From contig JAODAY010000080.1 in assembly GCA_025463665.1 (NCBI GenBank), forward strand, positions 1 to 17,095: a stretch of 17,095 nucleotides of DNA, in the 5' to 3' direction. Below are positions 1-7,521 of the stretch, piece by piece. A model generated the notes under the pieces. The model was given only the letters and a program-made list of their open reading frames with translations. It had not been told where the DNA came from and made no database searches. Origin of the DNA: Microbacteriaceae bacterium (GTDB taxonomy: Bacteria; Actinomycetota; Actinomycetes; Actinomycetales; Microbacteriaceae). Numbering within the stretch: position 1 is the first letter of the stretch; every line of letters begins with the position of its first letter. A program made the position numbers and the translations under genes.

Positions 1-234
1 GAACCTACTTCGGAGCCTCACGGCGTGCTGGTGATGCTCACGACGCCCGGTCGCAGTGGCGCATCCCTCGACCCCGAGCGATTCGCAGACGTGCGGATCG
101 CGCGCCGCGTCACAACCCGGGTCGGGGTGGACGGCGGGGTAGGCGAGCAGCACCTAGACGCCCTCGCCGCGGCGGGCGCGAGCTACGTCGTCTGCGGCCG
201 CAGCCTGTTTCCGCGCAACCAGCACGACCACTGA
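1..234 (+). CDS. Ribulose-phosphate 3-epimerase-like protein, C-terminal part (5' end outside window)
   Basis: The reading frame is open from base 1 to a TGA at 232-234, so only the last 77 residues are seen. The pattern VLVMLTTPGRSG, then VGVDGGVG, then AGASYVVCGRSLF matches the last strands of the ribulose-phosphate 3-epimerase TIM barrel (canonical VMTVNPGFGGQ, VDGGI, GADVVVAGSALF). Family members epimerise C3 of a ketose phosphate, and the Asp of VDGG is the usual catalytic acid/base; it is kept here. The phosphate-loop GFGGQ reads GRSGA, and the protein stops only seven residues after SLF, shorter than usual. It is therefore probably a divergent catabolic paralogue, not the housekeeping enzyme. 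It sits 39 nt before the SDR gene on the same strand, so they are probably co-transcribed. The substrate is unknown; a tetrulose or pentulose phosphate is inferred from the neighbours. Confidence 0.75.
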   Translation, partial: EPTSEPHGVLVMLTTPGRSGASLDPERFADVRIARRVTTRVGVDGGVGEQHLDALAAAGASYVVCGRSLFPRNQHDH

Positions 235-276
235 CCGCGAGCCGACTTCCGGCCGCCAACTGCAAGGAGCTGGATG

Positions 277-1053
277 ATGAGCACGGATGCCACATTGTTT
301 GCCGGACGCACGGCGATCGTAACCGGCGCCGCCCGCGGGCTGGGTCTGGCCATGGCCACTGCCCTTGCGCGCAGCGGCGCTTCGATCGCGCTGCTCGACC
401 GCCTTGACGCAGTTCGCGGGGCGGCATCCGCCCTCGCCACGCAGACCGGGGCGCGCACCGTGGGCGTGGCCGTCGATGTGACCGATCCGCTCTCGGTCCA
501 GCGCGCTTTCGACCAGGTCGTCGAGACTCTCGGCGTCGCCACCGTGCTCGTGAACAGCGCAGGAATCACATCGGGCGACTCCGCGTTGGAGACGTCGCCG
601 GAGCAATGGTCGCGAGTGCTCGATGTGAACGTCACCGGCACCTTTCTCGTCAGCCGCGAGTTCGCGAGCCGCGCCATCGCCGCCGAGTTGGGCGGCACGG
701 TGATCAACATCGCGTCGATGTCGTCCTTCGTCGTGAACGTGCCGCAGACCCAAACGCCGTACAACGTTTCGAAGGCGGCGGTCGCCATGCTCACGAAAAG
801 CCTCGCCATAGAATGGCTGCCGCACGGCATCCGTGTGAACGGCATCGCGCCCGGCTACTTCGCCTCCGACATGACCCGCGACTTCGTCGCGACGAATCCA
901 GAGATGGCCGAGCAGTGGGTGTCCCGCATTCCGGCGGGAAGGATGGGGGAGCCAAGCGAGCTAGGCGACCTGCTGCTGTACCTCGCCAGCGAACGCTCCG
1001 CGTACGTCGTCGGGCAGAACTTCGTGATCGACGGCGGTTACACGATCGTGTGA
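277..1053 (+). CDS. SDR-family NAD(P)-dependent sugar/polyol dehydrogenase
   Basis: A classical short-chain dehydrogenase of 258 residues. Visible motifs are the cofactor loop TGAARGLG (16-23), acidic D41 after the second strand (suggesting NAD preference), NSAG (93-96), N118, S149 and the catalytic Y162-x3-K166 (YNVSK). The C-terminal G-x-N-x-x-x-D-G-G-Y is typical of the family. These cytosolic enzymes oxidise or reduce alcohols of sugars and polyols; SDRs act as D-threitol or D-arabitol dehydrogenases in comparable loci, but the substrate cannot be told here. AAGGAG at 264-269 lies 7 nt before ATG 277 and only 4 nt before ATG 274, so I prefer 277. The gene follows the epimerase-like gene and converges on the FGGY kinase gene with 26 nt between the two stop codons. 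Confidence 0.88.
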   Translation: MSTDATLFAGRTAIVTGAARGLGLAMATALARSGASIALLDRLDAVRGAASALATQTGARTVGVAVDVTDPLSVQRAFDQVVETLGVATVLVNSAGITSGDSALETSPEQWSRVLDVNVTGTFLVSREFASRAIAAELGGTVINIASMSSFVVNVPQTQTPYNVSKAAVAMLTKSLAIEWLPHGIRVNGIAPGYFASDMTRDFVATNPEMAEQWVSRIPAGRMGEPSELGDLLLYLASERSAYVVGQNFVIDGGYTIV

Positions 1054-1063
1054 CCTGGTGGAC

Positions 1064-1078
1064 CGCTTCAACAGAAGC
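1064..1078. terminator. Possible small hairpin between convergent genes
   Basis: GCTTC (1065-1069) and GAAGC (1074-1078) form a 5-bp stem with loop AACA in the 26-nt gap between the convergent SDR and kinase stop codons. It is short and lacks a T-run, so a terminator role is only a guess from position. Confidence 0.25.
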
Positions 1079-1079
1079 T

Positions 1080-2582
1080 TCAGCGGAAGTTGGCCAGGCT
1101 CGCGAAAGCGGTCTTCAGGCTGGGGTAGAGCGTGGTGTACACCGCGAAGAGCCGGTCGTAGACGTCCGCGAACTCGGGCTGAGGAGAATAGCTGCTTGCG
1201 ACCCCCGTCATCCGCTTAGCGATCGCCGCGATGCTCGTCTGCCCCTCGAGCTGCACTCCATAGGCGGCGAGGATCCCGGCGCCGAGAGCGACGGTTTCGG
1301 TCTCGGCGGCCACGAGGATGTCGCGCTGCAATACGTCGGCGAAAATCTGCATCAGGGTCTCGGACTGCGTGAGTCCGCCCATCGAGGTGAGCCGCTCGAT
1401 CCGCTGGCCAGTGTCCGCCTCGATGGCCTCCAAAAGCAGGCGTACTTCCAGAGCGAGCCCCTCGAAGACCGAACGGATCATGTCGCCGATGCCGTGGTAG
1501 TCGCCGAGTCCAACGAATGCGCCGCGAGCCGCTGCGTCCCAGTACGGCGTCTCCGCGCTCGTGAGGTAGGGGAGGAAAAGCAGCCCGCGCGCGCCGGGCT
1601 CGATGGTGGCGGCAAGCTCGCCGAGCGAGGCGTCCGCCGACGGGGTGTCCTCCAACTGGGCCACTTGCTGGCGGAACCACGCGAGTGACAGGGCGCCGGA
1701 AGCGACGAGCCCTTCCAGCGTGTAACTGCCGGCAATCGGGGAGGACAGAACCCGGTAGGCCATGGACGTGCGGAAGGCCTCGCTGTGCACGCCGAGGGTG
1801 AGCGAGGTGCCGAGACTGAGATAGGCCTCGCCGGGCGCGACCACCGCTGCGCCGAGGCCGCCGCTCTGACCGTCGCCAGCGCCCGCGATCACAGGCAGAC
1901 CCTCGGGCAGGCCGGTCGCGGCCGCCGCTACCGCACTCACGCCCGCCACCACGGATCCCGGCGCACACAGTGCGGGAAGCTGCGCCTCGCTTAGGCCCGT
2001 CAGCTCAAGCAACTCAGGCGACCAGGTGAAGCTCGCCATGTCGACAAGCGAGAGCGGGTCGGCGCTCGCCGTGGAAGTGGCGTACTGCCCGGTCAGGCGG
2101 GAGATCAGGTAGCCGCCGACGTCGAGCACCATCGCGGTGCGGGCCCAGGCCTCCGGTTCGTTCTCCTTGAGCCAGAGCAGCTTGTAGATGCTCGGCGTGG
2201 TGCTGGCGGGCTTTCCAGAAATGGCATGCACCTCGGGCGAGCCGAATTCGGCGATCTGCTTGTGGGCGCGAGTATCCAACCACAGGATCCCGGGACGCAC
2301 CTCCACGCCATGCGCGTCGAGGCAGACGAACGTCTCTCTCTGGTGGGTGATGCTGATGCTCTGGGGCGGCTCGAGGCCGAGCAGCCCCAGCTGCCGGGTC
2401 ACCTCGAGCAGCGCTGTCGAGGCCGCTTTCCACCAGTTCTCCGCGTGCTGCTCTCCCCAACCCGGCTGAGGCGACGAGCGGCTGAGCCGGGCGCGGGCTG
2501 TTGCGATCGCTCGCCCGTCCGGGTCGAACGCGACGGCCTTGGCAGCAGTCGTTGAGCAATCCAGCGCCAGTACTGATGTCAT
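1080..2582 (-). CDS. FGGY-family carbohydrate kinase (xylulokinase/EryA-like)
   Basis: A full-length 500-residue FGGY kinase with the two actin-like ATPase domains. Motifs are the N-terminal LDCSTTAAK phosphate loop (D8), THQRE (79-83), WLDTR (101-105), an FGGY signature around TPSIYKLLW (K134), the catalytic base in AGAGDGQSGG (D237), ATP-binding LGTS (257-260) and the late MGG/LGAG loops. The family transfers phosphate from ATP to a sugar, ketose or polyol such as xylulose, ribulose, erythritol or glycerol; overall it reads closest to xylulokinase-type members. It is the last gene of the minus-strand series: its ATG lies 4 nt after the stop of the GpsA-like gene, so translation is probably coupled. 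That coupling suggests it makes, or shares, the phosphorylated substrate of the GpsA-like and RpiB-like enzymes. The exact substrate is not determined by sequence. Confidence 0.88.
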   Translation of the reverse strand: MTSVLALDCSTTAAKAVAFDPDGRAIATARARLSRSSPQPGWGEQHAENWWKAASTALLEVTRQLGLLGLEPPQSISITHQRETFVCLDAHGVEVRPGILWLDTRAHKQIAEFGSPEVHAISGKPASTTPSIYKLLWLKENEPEAWARTAMVLDVGGYLISRLTGQYATSTASADPLSLVDMASFTWSPELLELTGLSEAQLPALCAPGSVVAGVSAVAAAATGLPEGLPVIAGAGDGQSGGLGAAVVAPGEAYLSLGTSLTLGVHSEAFRTSMAYRVLSSPIAGSYTLEGLVASGALSLAWFRQQVAQLEDTPSADASLGELAATIEPGARGLLFLPYLTSAETPYWDAAARGAFVGLGDYHGIGDMIRSVFEGLALEVRLLLEAIEADTGQRIERLTSMGGLTQSETLMQIFADVLQRDILVAAETETVALGAGILAAYGVQLEGQTSIAAIAKRMTGVASSYSPQPEFADVYDRLFAVYTTLYPSLKTAFASLANFR

Positions 2583-2586
2583 GTGC

Positions 2587-3645
2587 TCACGCTAGGCGTT
2601 CTGAGAGTGCTCGTGGCAAGGCGGCAGAAATGAGCTCAGCCAGCGCGTCGCCCTCGCCGTCGACTACTCGGCGGATGGCGTGCAGAAGCGGGAGACGCTC
2701 GGCGGGAGACTCGAAGCGCTGCGAGGCGAGTACAACGGCGAGCCCGGACGCAGGGACGCCCTCAACTGTCTGCTCGGCGTCGATCATCGCCTGGAGGGCA
2801 AGCGCGGAGGACTCGCCGGCTCCGATGCGCGCGCCGTAAACCTTGTTCCGCCCGGAGAGGCCGGTCACCTCGAGGTCGCCGGCGCCGGCGAGGCCGTAAA
2901 CGGTCGCAGCGTCTCCGCCGAAGTCAGTGGCGATGTCGGCCATCTCGCGCAGGGCCTGCGCGAAGAAGGCGGAGCGAAGGTTGTGCCAAGGCTGGGTGGA
3001 GGTCTCGGCGAGGCCGTCGGCGAAGCCGAGCGCGATCGCGTAGACGTTCTTCAACGGCGCGGCGATCTCCAGCCCCACGAAGTCGGCGATGGTCTCGACG
3101 CGGTAGTCCTCGGTCTCGATGATTCGCGCGGCGGCGCGGGCGGCCTCGATGTCGCTCGAGCCGTAGACCGTGGCGGTCGGGCGCGCGGCGGCGACCTCGT
3201 TCGCCTTGCACGGCCCTCCGGCGGCGACGATGGCCGGCACGGCCAGAGAGAGGCCTTCGAAGATGCTCGTGATGGCATCCGGGAGGAGGCGGATGGTCCC
3301 GTCCGTGTCCGTCACGAAGCCCTTGCTGGTCACAACGAGGGCCCCGATTTCGGAGATGCGCTGCGCAGCGAGCTCGGTGACCTTTTCGACACCGACGGAT
3401 GCCACGGAGAGGATGACGATGTCGCTGTCGGCGAGCGATGCCTCGAGCTCGTCCGAGCGGAAGAGCTGTGTGCCGGCGGGCAGGAGGACGTTCGTTCGTG
3501 GGTGCGGCTTGCCAGCCTCGACCGCGTCGAGCAGGTGGTCGTCGAGCCAAGTGCCCCACAGCTTCACTTGGTGGCCGCGGTCGCGCAACGGGGTCGCGAG
3601 CGCCGATCCCATGGCACCGGCGCCCAGAATCGTGATGGTGGTCAT
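2587..3645 (-). CDS. GpsA-like NAD(P)-dependent polyol/glycerol phosphate dehydrogenase
   Basis: A 352-residue member of the NAD(P)-dependent glycerol-3-phosphate dehydrogenase family. It has an N-terminal Rossmann motif GAGAMG (8-13), TSKGF with conserved K108, GGPCKANEVA (143-152, GpsA usually GPSFAxEVA), catalytic Lys in APLKNV (K199), FADGL, and GLAGAGDLEVT followed by SGRN (264-267), the phosphate-binding Arg-Asn. Classical GpsA interconverts DHAP and sn-glycerol 3-phosphate. The placement between an RpiB-like isomerase (ATGA overlap, 3642-3645) and an FGGY kinase (4-nt gap) suggests a specialised role on a polyol phosphate, for example tetritol or pentitol phosphate to ketose phosphate. 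The altered GPCKAN loop agrees with divergence. An ordinary GpsA that handles DHAP from the aldolase branch is the alternative. Confidence 0.82.
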   Translation of the reverse strand: MTTITILGAGAMGSALATPLRDRGHQVKLWGTWLDDHLLDAVEAGKPHPRTNVLLPAGTQLFRSDELEASLADSDIVILSVASVGVEKVTELAAQRISEIGALVVTSKGFVTDTDGTIRLLPDAITSIFEGLSLAVPAIVAAGGPCKANEVAAARPTATVYGSSDIEAARAAARIIETEDYRVETIADFVGLEIAAPLKNVYAIALGFADGLAETSTQPWHNLRSAFFAQALREMADIATDFGGDAATVYGLAGAGDLEVTGLSGRNKVYGARIGAGESSALALQAMIDAEQTVEGVPASGLAVVLASQRFESPAERLPLLHAIRRVVDGEGDALAELISAALPRALSERLA

Positions 3646-4100
3646 CGTGCGTCTTTCGCGTCCAGTGCGATCAGTTTGTCGACCTTGGAGTTGGACTTTC
3701 CTTCATACTCGCTCGCGAGCCAGGAGTTGACGATGGTCTTCGCCAGCTCCGGTCCAACGGTCCGCGCGCCGATGGCAACGATCTGGGCGTTGTTCGACTT
3801 GCGGGCGCGCTCGGCGCTGTAGCTGTCCGCGGCCTGGGCTGCGCGGATGCCTGGCACCTTGTTCGCGGCGATCGCCATGCCGATCCCGGTTCCGCAGAGC
3901 AGTATGCCGCGCTCGTAGTCTCCGGCGACAATGCGGTTAGCAACCTCCACAGCGACGTCGGGGTAGTCCACCGATTCGCTGCTCGAGGCCGGTCCAAAGG
4001 TGTCGACTGCGTAGCCGAGGGATTCGAGGTGGGCGACGATGACCGCGCGGAGCTCGACCGCAGCCTCATCATTGCCTAGTGCGATGGTTGTTTTCGACAT
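3642..4100 (-). CDS. rpiB: RpiB/LacAB-family sugar-phosphate isomerase (ring-opening His replaced)
   Basis: A 152-residue RpiB/LacA/LacB fold isomerase, the usual length. The catalytic Cys is in LLCGTGIG (C69), followed by AANKVPGIRAA and VGPELAKTIVNSWL. Canonical RpiB begins GxDHAG; here it is GNDEAA (9-14), as in LacA-type proteins. The region that in E. coli RpiB reads SRQHND with ring-opening His99 reads ARKSNN, giving Ser at 102. Loss of this His fits a ketose phosphate that reacts as an open chain, such as erythrulose 4-phosphate going to erythrose 4-phosphate (EryI/DerI-type activity), more than ribose 5-phosphate. The stop overlaps the GpsA-like start (ATGA). A weak AGGA precedes the start. 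A hairpin and 142 nt separate it from the binding-protein gene upstream. The family is firm; the substrate is inference. Confidence 0.88.
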   Translation of the reverse strand: MSKTTIALGNDEAAVELRAVIVAHLESLGYAVDTFGPASSSESVDYPDVAVEVANRIVAGDYERGILLCGTGIGMAIAANKVPGIRAAQAADSYSAERARKSNNAQIVAIGARTVGPELAKTIVNSWLASEYEGKSNSKVDKLIALDAKDAR

Positions 4101-4188
4101 AGTTGTGCATCCTGTCTGTGCTGGTTCTGTCGGTGCTGGTTGCCTCTGTGTCGGTCACTCGAGGCAAGATCGTGGCTGAAGGGAATTG

Positions 4189-4224
4189 GAAACGGCGACG
4201 TCCGTGTGCGTCCGCCGCCGTTTC
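4189..4224 (-). promoter_or_regulatory. Intercistronic hairpin between binding-protein gene and rpiB
   Basis: GAAACGGCG (4189-4197) and CGCCGTTTC (4216-4224) are perfect 9-bp inverted arms around an 18-nt loop, about 20 nt after the stop of the binding-protein gene on the minus strand. There is no T-run after it. Hairpins in this position in importer operons often protect the upstream mRNA or cause partial termination, so the binding protein is made in excess of the enzymes. The structure is seen; the role is inferred. Confidence 0.5.
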
Positions 4225-4242
4225 GGCACTGCTGAATGGTTC

Positions 4243-5307
4243 CTACTGGCCGGGCATGCCCTCGTTGGCGATGTTGCCCGTCTTCAGGTTTTCTGCCACA
4301 AGGTCGGGCAGGGCCTTCAGGAATGCCTTCCGGTCACTGACGACGTGCCCGTAGGCGATGTCTACGTTCTCGGTGGTGATCTTCGGCATGATGTAGACCG
4401 GCTCGGTATCGACGTCGTCACCGTCGGCGATGGCAGCGGCGACCGCTAGTCCGGCGGACAGCTCGACCGTGCCGTTTTGAAGCATCGTTCCGATGAACTC
4501 GCCGCTCTTCACGGCGTTCAGACCGTCCTCGATGCCGTCGATGCCCACGATCGGAACCGTCTTGCCGGCTTCCTTGAAGGCAGCCAACGCGCCGAGGCCC
4601 ATGTCGTCGTTCTGGGCGATGACGCCGTCGATGTCGTCCCCGAATGCAGAGATCCAGTTCTTGACTTTGTTGACGGCCTCGTCGCGCTTCCAGTTCGCGG
4701 TGTCCTGCGCGAGCACCTTTATGTCCGGGTTCTTAGCGAGCACGTTCTCAATGCCCTCCTGGCGCTGCAACTCGCCGGACTGGCCGAGCGGCCCCTGAAG
4801 GATCACGACGTTGCCCTTGCCGCCGAGTTCGTCGACCATCATCTGAGCCTCCTGCTCGCCGGCCGCAACGTCATCGGGTTGCACGTTGCCGGAGACCTTG
4901 TCGTTGTTCAGGGCGGCGTTCACCGGAACAATCGGAATTCCGGCGGCCACGGCCGCGTCTACCTGCGGGCCGAGGGAGTCCGCCTGCACGGGCACAACGA
5001 CGATCGCGTCGACGCCCTGGTTGATGAACTGGTCGAGCTGGGTTGCCTGTGTGTTGACGTCGAGCCCGGCCGAGTTCCAGACGAGCGTGATGTCGTTCGC
5101 GTCTGCGTACGCCTCCATGCCCTCCTTGCCCGCGGTGATGAACGAGCTCATGTCGTAGACCGAGACGCCGATTGTGAGATTGCCGGAGTCGGCGCCGCCG
5201 CCTCCTCCTCCACCTCCTGCGTTTGGGTCGCCTGCGCCGCAGCCGGTGAGACCGAGCGCTAGCACGCTGCCGACTGCGAGGGGAATCAGGAATTTCTTGC
5301 GTGACAT
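4243..5307 (-). CDS. Sugar/polyol ABC transporter substrate-binding lipoprotein
   Basis: A 354-residue periplasmic-binding-protein type 1 (RbsB-like, Peripla_BP_4) protein. The N-terminus MSRKKF, a hydrophobic stretch and the lipobox LTGC (C23) mark a lipoprotein anchored on the outer face of the membrane. A linker with eight consecutive Gly (31-38) precedes the domain starting [14 protein letters not shown]. Family marks include [48 protein letters not shown] and VPIVGIDG. It captures the substrate and delivers it to the permease. The start is supported by AAGGAG (minus strand, 5319-5314) 6 nt before ATG. It follows the permease by 111 nt, which contains a possible promoter, and is followed by a hairpin. 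The Gly run uses mixed codons, so it is not an obvious slippage artefact. Confidence 0.92.
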   Translation of the reverse strand: MSRKKFLIPLAVGSVLALGLTGCGAGDPNAGGGGGGGGADSGNLTIGVSVYDMSSFITAGKEGMEAYADANDITLVWNSAGLDVNTQATQLDQFINQGVDAIVVVPVQADSLGPQVDAAVAAGIPIVPVNAALNNDKVSGNVQPDDVAAGEQEAQMMVDELGGKGNVVILQGPLGQSGELQRQEGIENVLAKNPDIKVLAQDTANWKRDEAVNKVKNWISAFGDDIDGVIAQNDDMGLGALAAFKEAGKTVPIVGIDGIEDGLNAVKSGEFIGTMLQNGTVELSAGLAVAAAIADGDDVDTEPVYIMPKITTENVDIAYGHVVSDRKAFLKALPDLVAENLKTGNIANEGMPGQ

Positions 5308-5357
5308 CGTTGTCTCCTTGGTATGCGCTTAACGGGCGGAAGCCCTGCCGACGCTGG

Positions 5358-5385
5358 ATTGGTTTCGAAGGGTGGTGCTTGTCAA
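5358..5385 (-). promoter_or_regulatory. Possible internal promoter for the binding-protein gene
   Basis: On the minus strand TTGACA (5385-5380) is followed after 16 nt by ACCAAT (5363-5358), about 50 nt before the binding-protein start. The -35 is perfect for a housekeeping sigma factor, but the -10 is weak. It would raise binding-protein expression over the permease. Confidence 0.35.
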
Positions 5386-5401
5386 TCGGGTGGTGCGGCG
5401 A

Positions 5402-5411
5402 GGATGCATCC
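5402..5411. repeat. 10-bp palindrome just after the permease gene
   Basis: GGATGCATCC is a perfect palindrome 7 nt past the permease stop in the permease/binding-protein gap. It may be a chance effect of the common GGATGC word of this genome; no function is assigned. Confidence 0.3.
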
Positions 5412-5418
5412 GGGTGGG

Positions 5419-6435
5419 CTACTTCCGTCGCTTGGTGGACCACACGTCGACGCCCACTGCGGCGACGATGAGGACCCCCTTGATCACGTCCTGCCAGTAG
5501 GCGGGGACGATGAGCAGGTCAAGACCGTTGTTGAGCGTCTGGATCAGCACGAGGCCGAGGGCGGTGCCCCAGACGGTTCCGCGCCCACCGGCGAGGCTCG
5601 CGCCACCGATGACAACCGCGGCGATGGCGTCGAGTTCGTAGCCCTGACCAAGGTTCGGCGGGCCGGATATGACGCGGGAAGCGAGCATGACACCGGACAG
5701 GCCGGCCAGCACGCCGGCGATGGCGTAGACGCTGAAGAGGGTGCGGCGCACGTTGATGCCGGCGATGCGCGAAGCCATCGGGTTGCCGCCGATCGCGTAG
5801 ATGCGCATGCCGTAGGAGGTGCGCTTCATCACGATGGCCAGCACGATGATGCCGACGATCATGACGATCACCGGGATCTGCACGCCGAAGATGCGGGTGT
5901 TAGCGATGGCGCCGAAGGTGGACGGCAGTCCGTTGATGGGCGCGCCGTTGCCAATCGCGTAGGCGATTCCCGACCCCGCGGTGAGCATGCCGAGTGTCGC
6001 AATGAACGGCGGGATACTCAGCCGCGACACGAGGAATCCGTTAACAGAGCCAGCCGCTAGGCCGACCAGCAGAGCGCTGAGCACAATGAGAAGTAAGTTG
6101 CCGTCCGTCAGCTTCGCGACCGTTGCGGCCGTCATCGCCGACATGGCGATGATGCTGCCCGGCGAGAGGTCGATGCCCCCGGTGAGCACAACGAGTGTCT
6201 GCCCCAGCGCGATCAGGGCGAACGGCGCCGCCGCGACCAGAATCGTAAGCAGGTTCTCTGGGGTGGTGAACCGCGCGCTCCTGTAGGCGAAGTACCCGAT
6301 GATGATCACCAGGATGACGACCATCGAGTGGCGGATCAAGAACTCCAGGATCCACTTCGGATCCTTCACGGTGTTGATTACCTCGCCGAACGATCGTCGT
6401 GTCTTGGCGTCGATTTCAGCTTCATTGCTGCTCAC
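5419..6435 (-). CDS. Sugar ABC transporter permease (RbsC/BPD_transp_2 family)
   Basis: A 338-residue, strongly hydrophobic inner-membrane protein of the ribose/xylose/autoinducer-2 permease family. About eight to ten membrane segments are visible, beginning VVILVIIIGYFAY. Family marks are GQTLVVLTGGIDLSPGSI, IPPFIATLGML, YAIGGNPMASRIAGINV (the cytoplasmic EAA-like loop that contacts the ATPase) and YELDAIAAVVIGGASLAGGRGTVWGT. A single permease gene is present, so it presumably forms a homodimer with the ATPase encoded on the other strand at 8692-10224. The start is GTG (6435-6433), with AAGGGG a few bases upstream. A cytosolic N-terminal tail of about 35 charged residues precedes the first segment. 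It is the first structural gene of the minus-strand series, behind its own promoter. Confidence 0.93.
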   Translation of the reverse strand: MSSNEAEIDAKTRRSFGEVINTVKDPKWILEFLIRHSMVVILVIIIGYFAYRSARFTTPENLLTILVAAAPFALIALGQTLVVLTGGIDLSPGSIIAMSAMTAATVAKLTDGNLLLIVLSALLVGLAAGSVNGFLVSRLSIPPFIATLGMLTAGSGIAYAIGNGAPINGLPSTFGAIANTRIFGVQIPVIVMIVGIIVLAIVMKRTSYGMRIYAIGGNPMASRIAGINVRRTLFSVYAIAGVLAGLSGVMLASRVISGPPNLGQGYELDAIAAVVIGGASLAGGRGTVWGTALGLVLIQTLNNGLDLLIVPAYWQDVIKGVLIVAAVGVDVWSTKRRK

Positions 6436-6463
6436 GGGAACCCCTTGCTTCTCACTTGATAAC

Positions 6464-6476
6464 GCCCATCATGGGC
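6464..6476. promoter_or_regulatory. Palindrome overlapping the permease -10 (operator candidate)
   Basis: GCCCAT-C-ATGGGC is a perfect inverted repeat with 6-bp arms. It covers the -10 candidate (6473-6468) of the permease promoter, a place where a bound repressor would block RNA polymerase. No second copy was seen in the window. Confidence 0.4.
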
Positions 6477-6496
6477 ACGTTCAAATCAAATGTCAA
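6468..6496 (-). promoter_or_regulatory. Promoter upstream of the permease gene
   Basis: On the minus strand TTGACA (6496-6491) is separated by 17 nt from CATGAT (6473-6468), a 4/6 match to TATAAT. It lies in the 103-nt gap between the regulator and the permease, about 33 nt before the GTG start. The gap is A/T-richer than its surroundings. Confidence 0.6.
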
Positions 6497-6505
6497 CAAC
6501 CACCG

Positions 6506-6515
6506 CTCGAATGAG
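6506..6515. promoter_or_regulatory. Operator-like site CTCGAATGAG
   Basis: It differs by one base from CTCAAATGAG, the reverse complement of the site at 10370-10379. It sits just upstream of the permease -35. It is assigned as a candidate regulator site only because related sequences lie at the other promoters of the locus. Confidence 0.35.
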
Positions 6516-6538
6516 AGCGATAGAAGGAGCCGAGGGCG

Positions 6539-7465
6539 CTATTCGCCGTCGAGGAGGCGGTCGGCCATTCGTGTGTCGGTAACCAGCGATGTGGCGAAAT
6601 CGGCTTGGAGGATTGAGCGCAGGGCCTGGGTCTTCTGCTGCCCCCCGGCCACCACGATCACCTCGGGGATGGCGCGCAATTGCTGGAGGCTGATGCCGAG
6701 GGTGCGGTCGACGAGCGCCGGAATTTCGTGGCCCTCGCCGTCCAGCAGGGTGGCGCAGACATCGGCCCGCACGCCCTTGTTGAAGATGTCGACGCGCTCG
6801 TCGGTGGTCAGGCCGTCGTAGATCTGCGACTCTGGCGGGCTCCAGCTACCCGCTGCGACGATGGCCTTGGTGATCCTGGGGAACATGGAGAAGGCGGCCT
6901 GGATCGACGGCTGTGCGCGGAGGGAGTCGGCGGTCGCGGCGTCCGAGACGATGAGCGGCGCGTAGATTGAGTAGGCGACGCCCCCGGACACCTCGCGAAC
7001 CTCGCGAACAACGGCGTTGGACGTCTGGTGGACGGGCCCCGCCATGCCAGCCATCTGCACCACTTCGCATTTCGCCAGGCTGCCGAGGTGGCCGATCATC
7101 GCGGATAGCGTGCGGCCACTCGCCAGACCGAGCACGTCAGAGTCGGTAACGATTTCTGTGAGGAGGTCGGCGGCAACCCTGCCTAGGGCGTCGCGGACGT
7201 TCACCGAGAGGTCGTTCGGGGTGGCGACGGCGATGGCCCTGGCCAGCCCGAAGCGCTCCTTCAGGCGGTTGGAGCGATCGACATCGATGGCACCCGGTGC
7301 CTTGATGGTGAACGTGACGATGCCAGTCTCGACGGCGATCTCGAGCATGCGCGCGACCTTGAAGCGGCTGATTTTGAGCTCGTCGGCGATGTCAACCCGT
7401 GACTTGCCGTTGACGTAGTGCTCTCGGGCAATCAAGGCGACTTGAACTGTCTCGTCGGGACCCAT
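6539..7465 (-). CDS. SorC/DeoR-family sugar-responsive transcriptional regulator
   Basis: A 308-residue SorC-family regulator. The N-terminus carries a helix-turn-helix around residues 20-42 (RVDIADELKISRFKVARMLE), followed by EVAxETGIVTF-like spacing. The rest is the SorC sugar-phosphate-binding domain, with LGRVAADLLTEIV, DVLGLASGRTLSAMI, VVQMAGM, PRITKAIVAAGSW and a C-terminal VIVVAGGQQKTQALRSIL. Such proteins bind a phosphorylated intermediate of the pathway and usually repress their own locus; EryD of the erythritol operon belongs to this family. It is divergent from the dehydrogenase/ATPase operon across 152 nt and lies just before the permease gene, so it probably controls both directions. 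The Shine-Dalgarno before its ATG is weak. The inducer is unknown. Confidence 0.9.
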   Translation of the reverse strand: MGPDETVQVALIAREHYVNGKSRVDIADELKISRFKVARMLEIAVETGIVTFTIKAPGAIDVDRSNRLKERFGLARAIAVATPNDLSVNVRDALGRVAADLLTEIVTDSDVLGLASGRTLSAMIGHLGSLAKCEVVQMAGMAGPVHQTSNAVVREVREVSGGVAYSIYAPLIVSDAATADSLRAQPSIQAAFSMFPRITKAIVAAGSWSPPESQIYDGLTTDERVDIFNKGVRADVCATLLDGEGHEIPALVDRTLGISLQQLRAIPEVIVVAGGQQKTQALRSILQADFATSLVTDTRMADRLLDGE

Positions 7466-7521
7466 TGTGCGGACCTGCTCTTTCCGTATTCACGCGCGAT
7501 GACGCAGCATGAGTTTACTGT

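Noticed and set aside
2680..3822. 380-residue open frame on the plus strand
   Set aside because: It is antisense to the GpsA-like and RpiB-like genes, and its composition is that of a shadow frame.
5190..5220. Gly-codon run in the binding-protein gene as a slippage or phase-variation site
   Set aside because: The eight Gly codons are mixed and serve as a linker after the lipobox; no homopolymer or pure short repeat long enough to slip easily.
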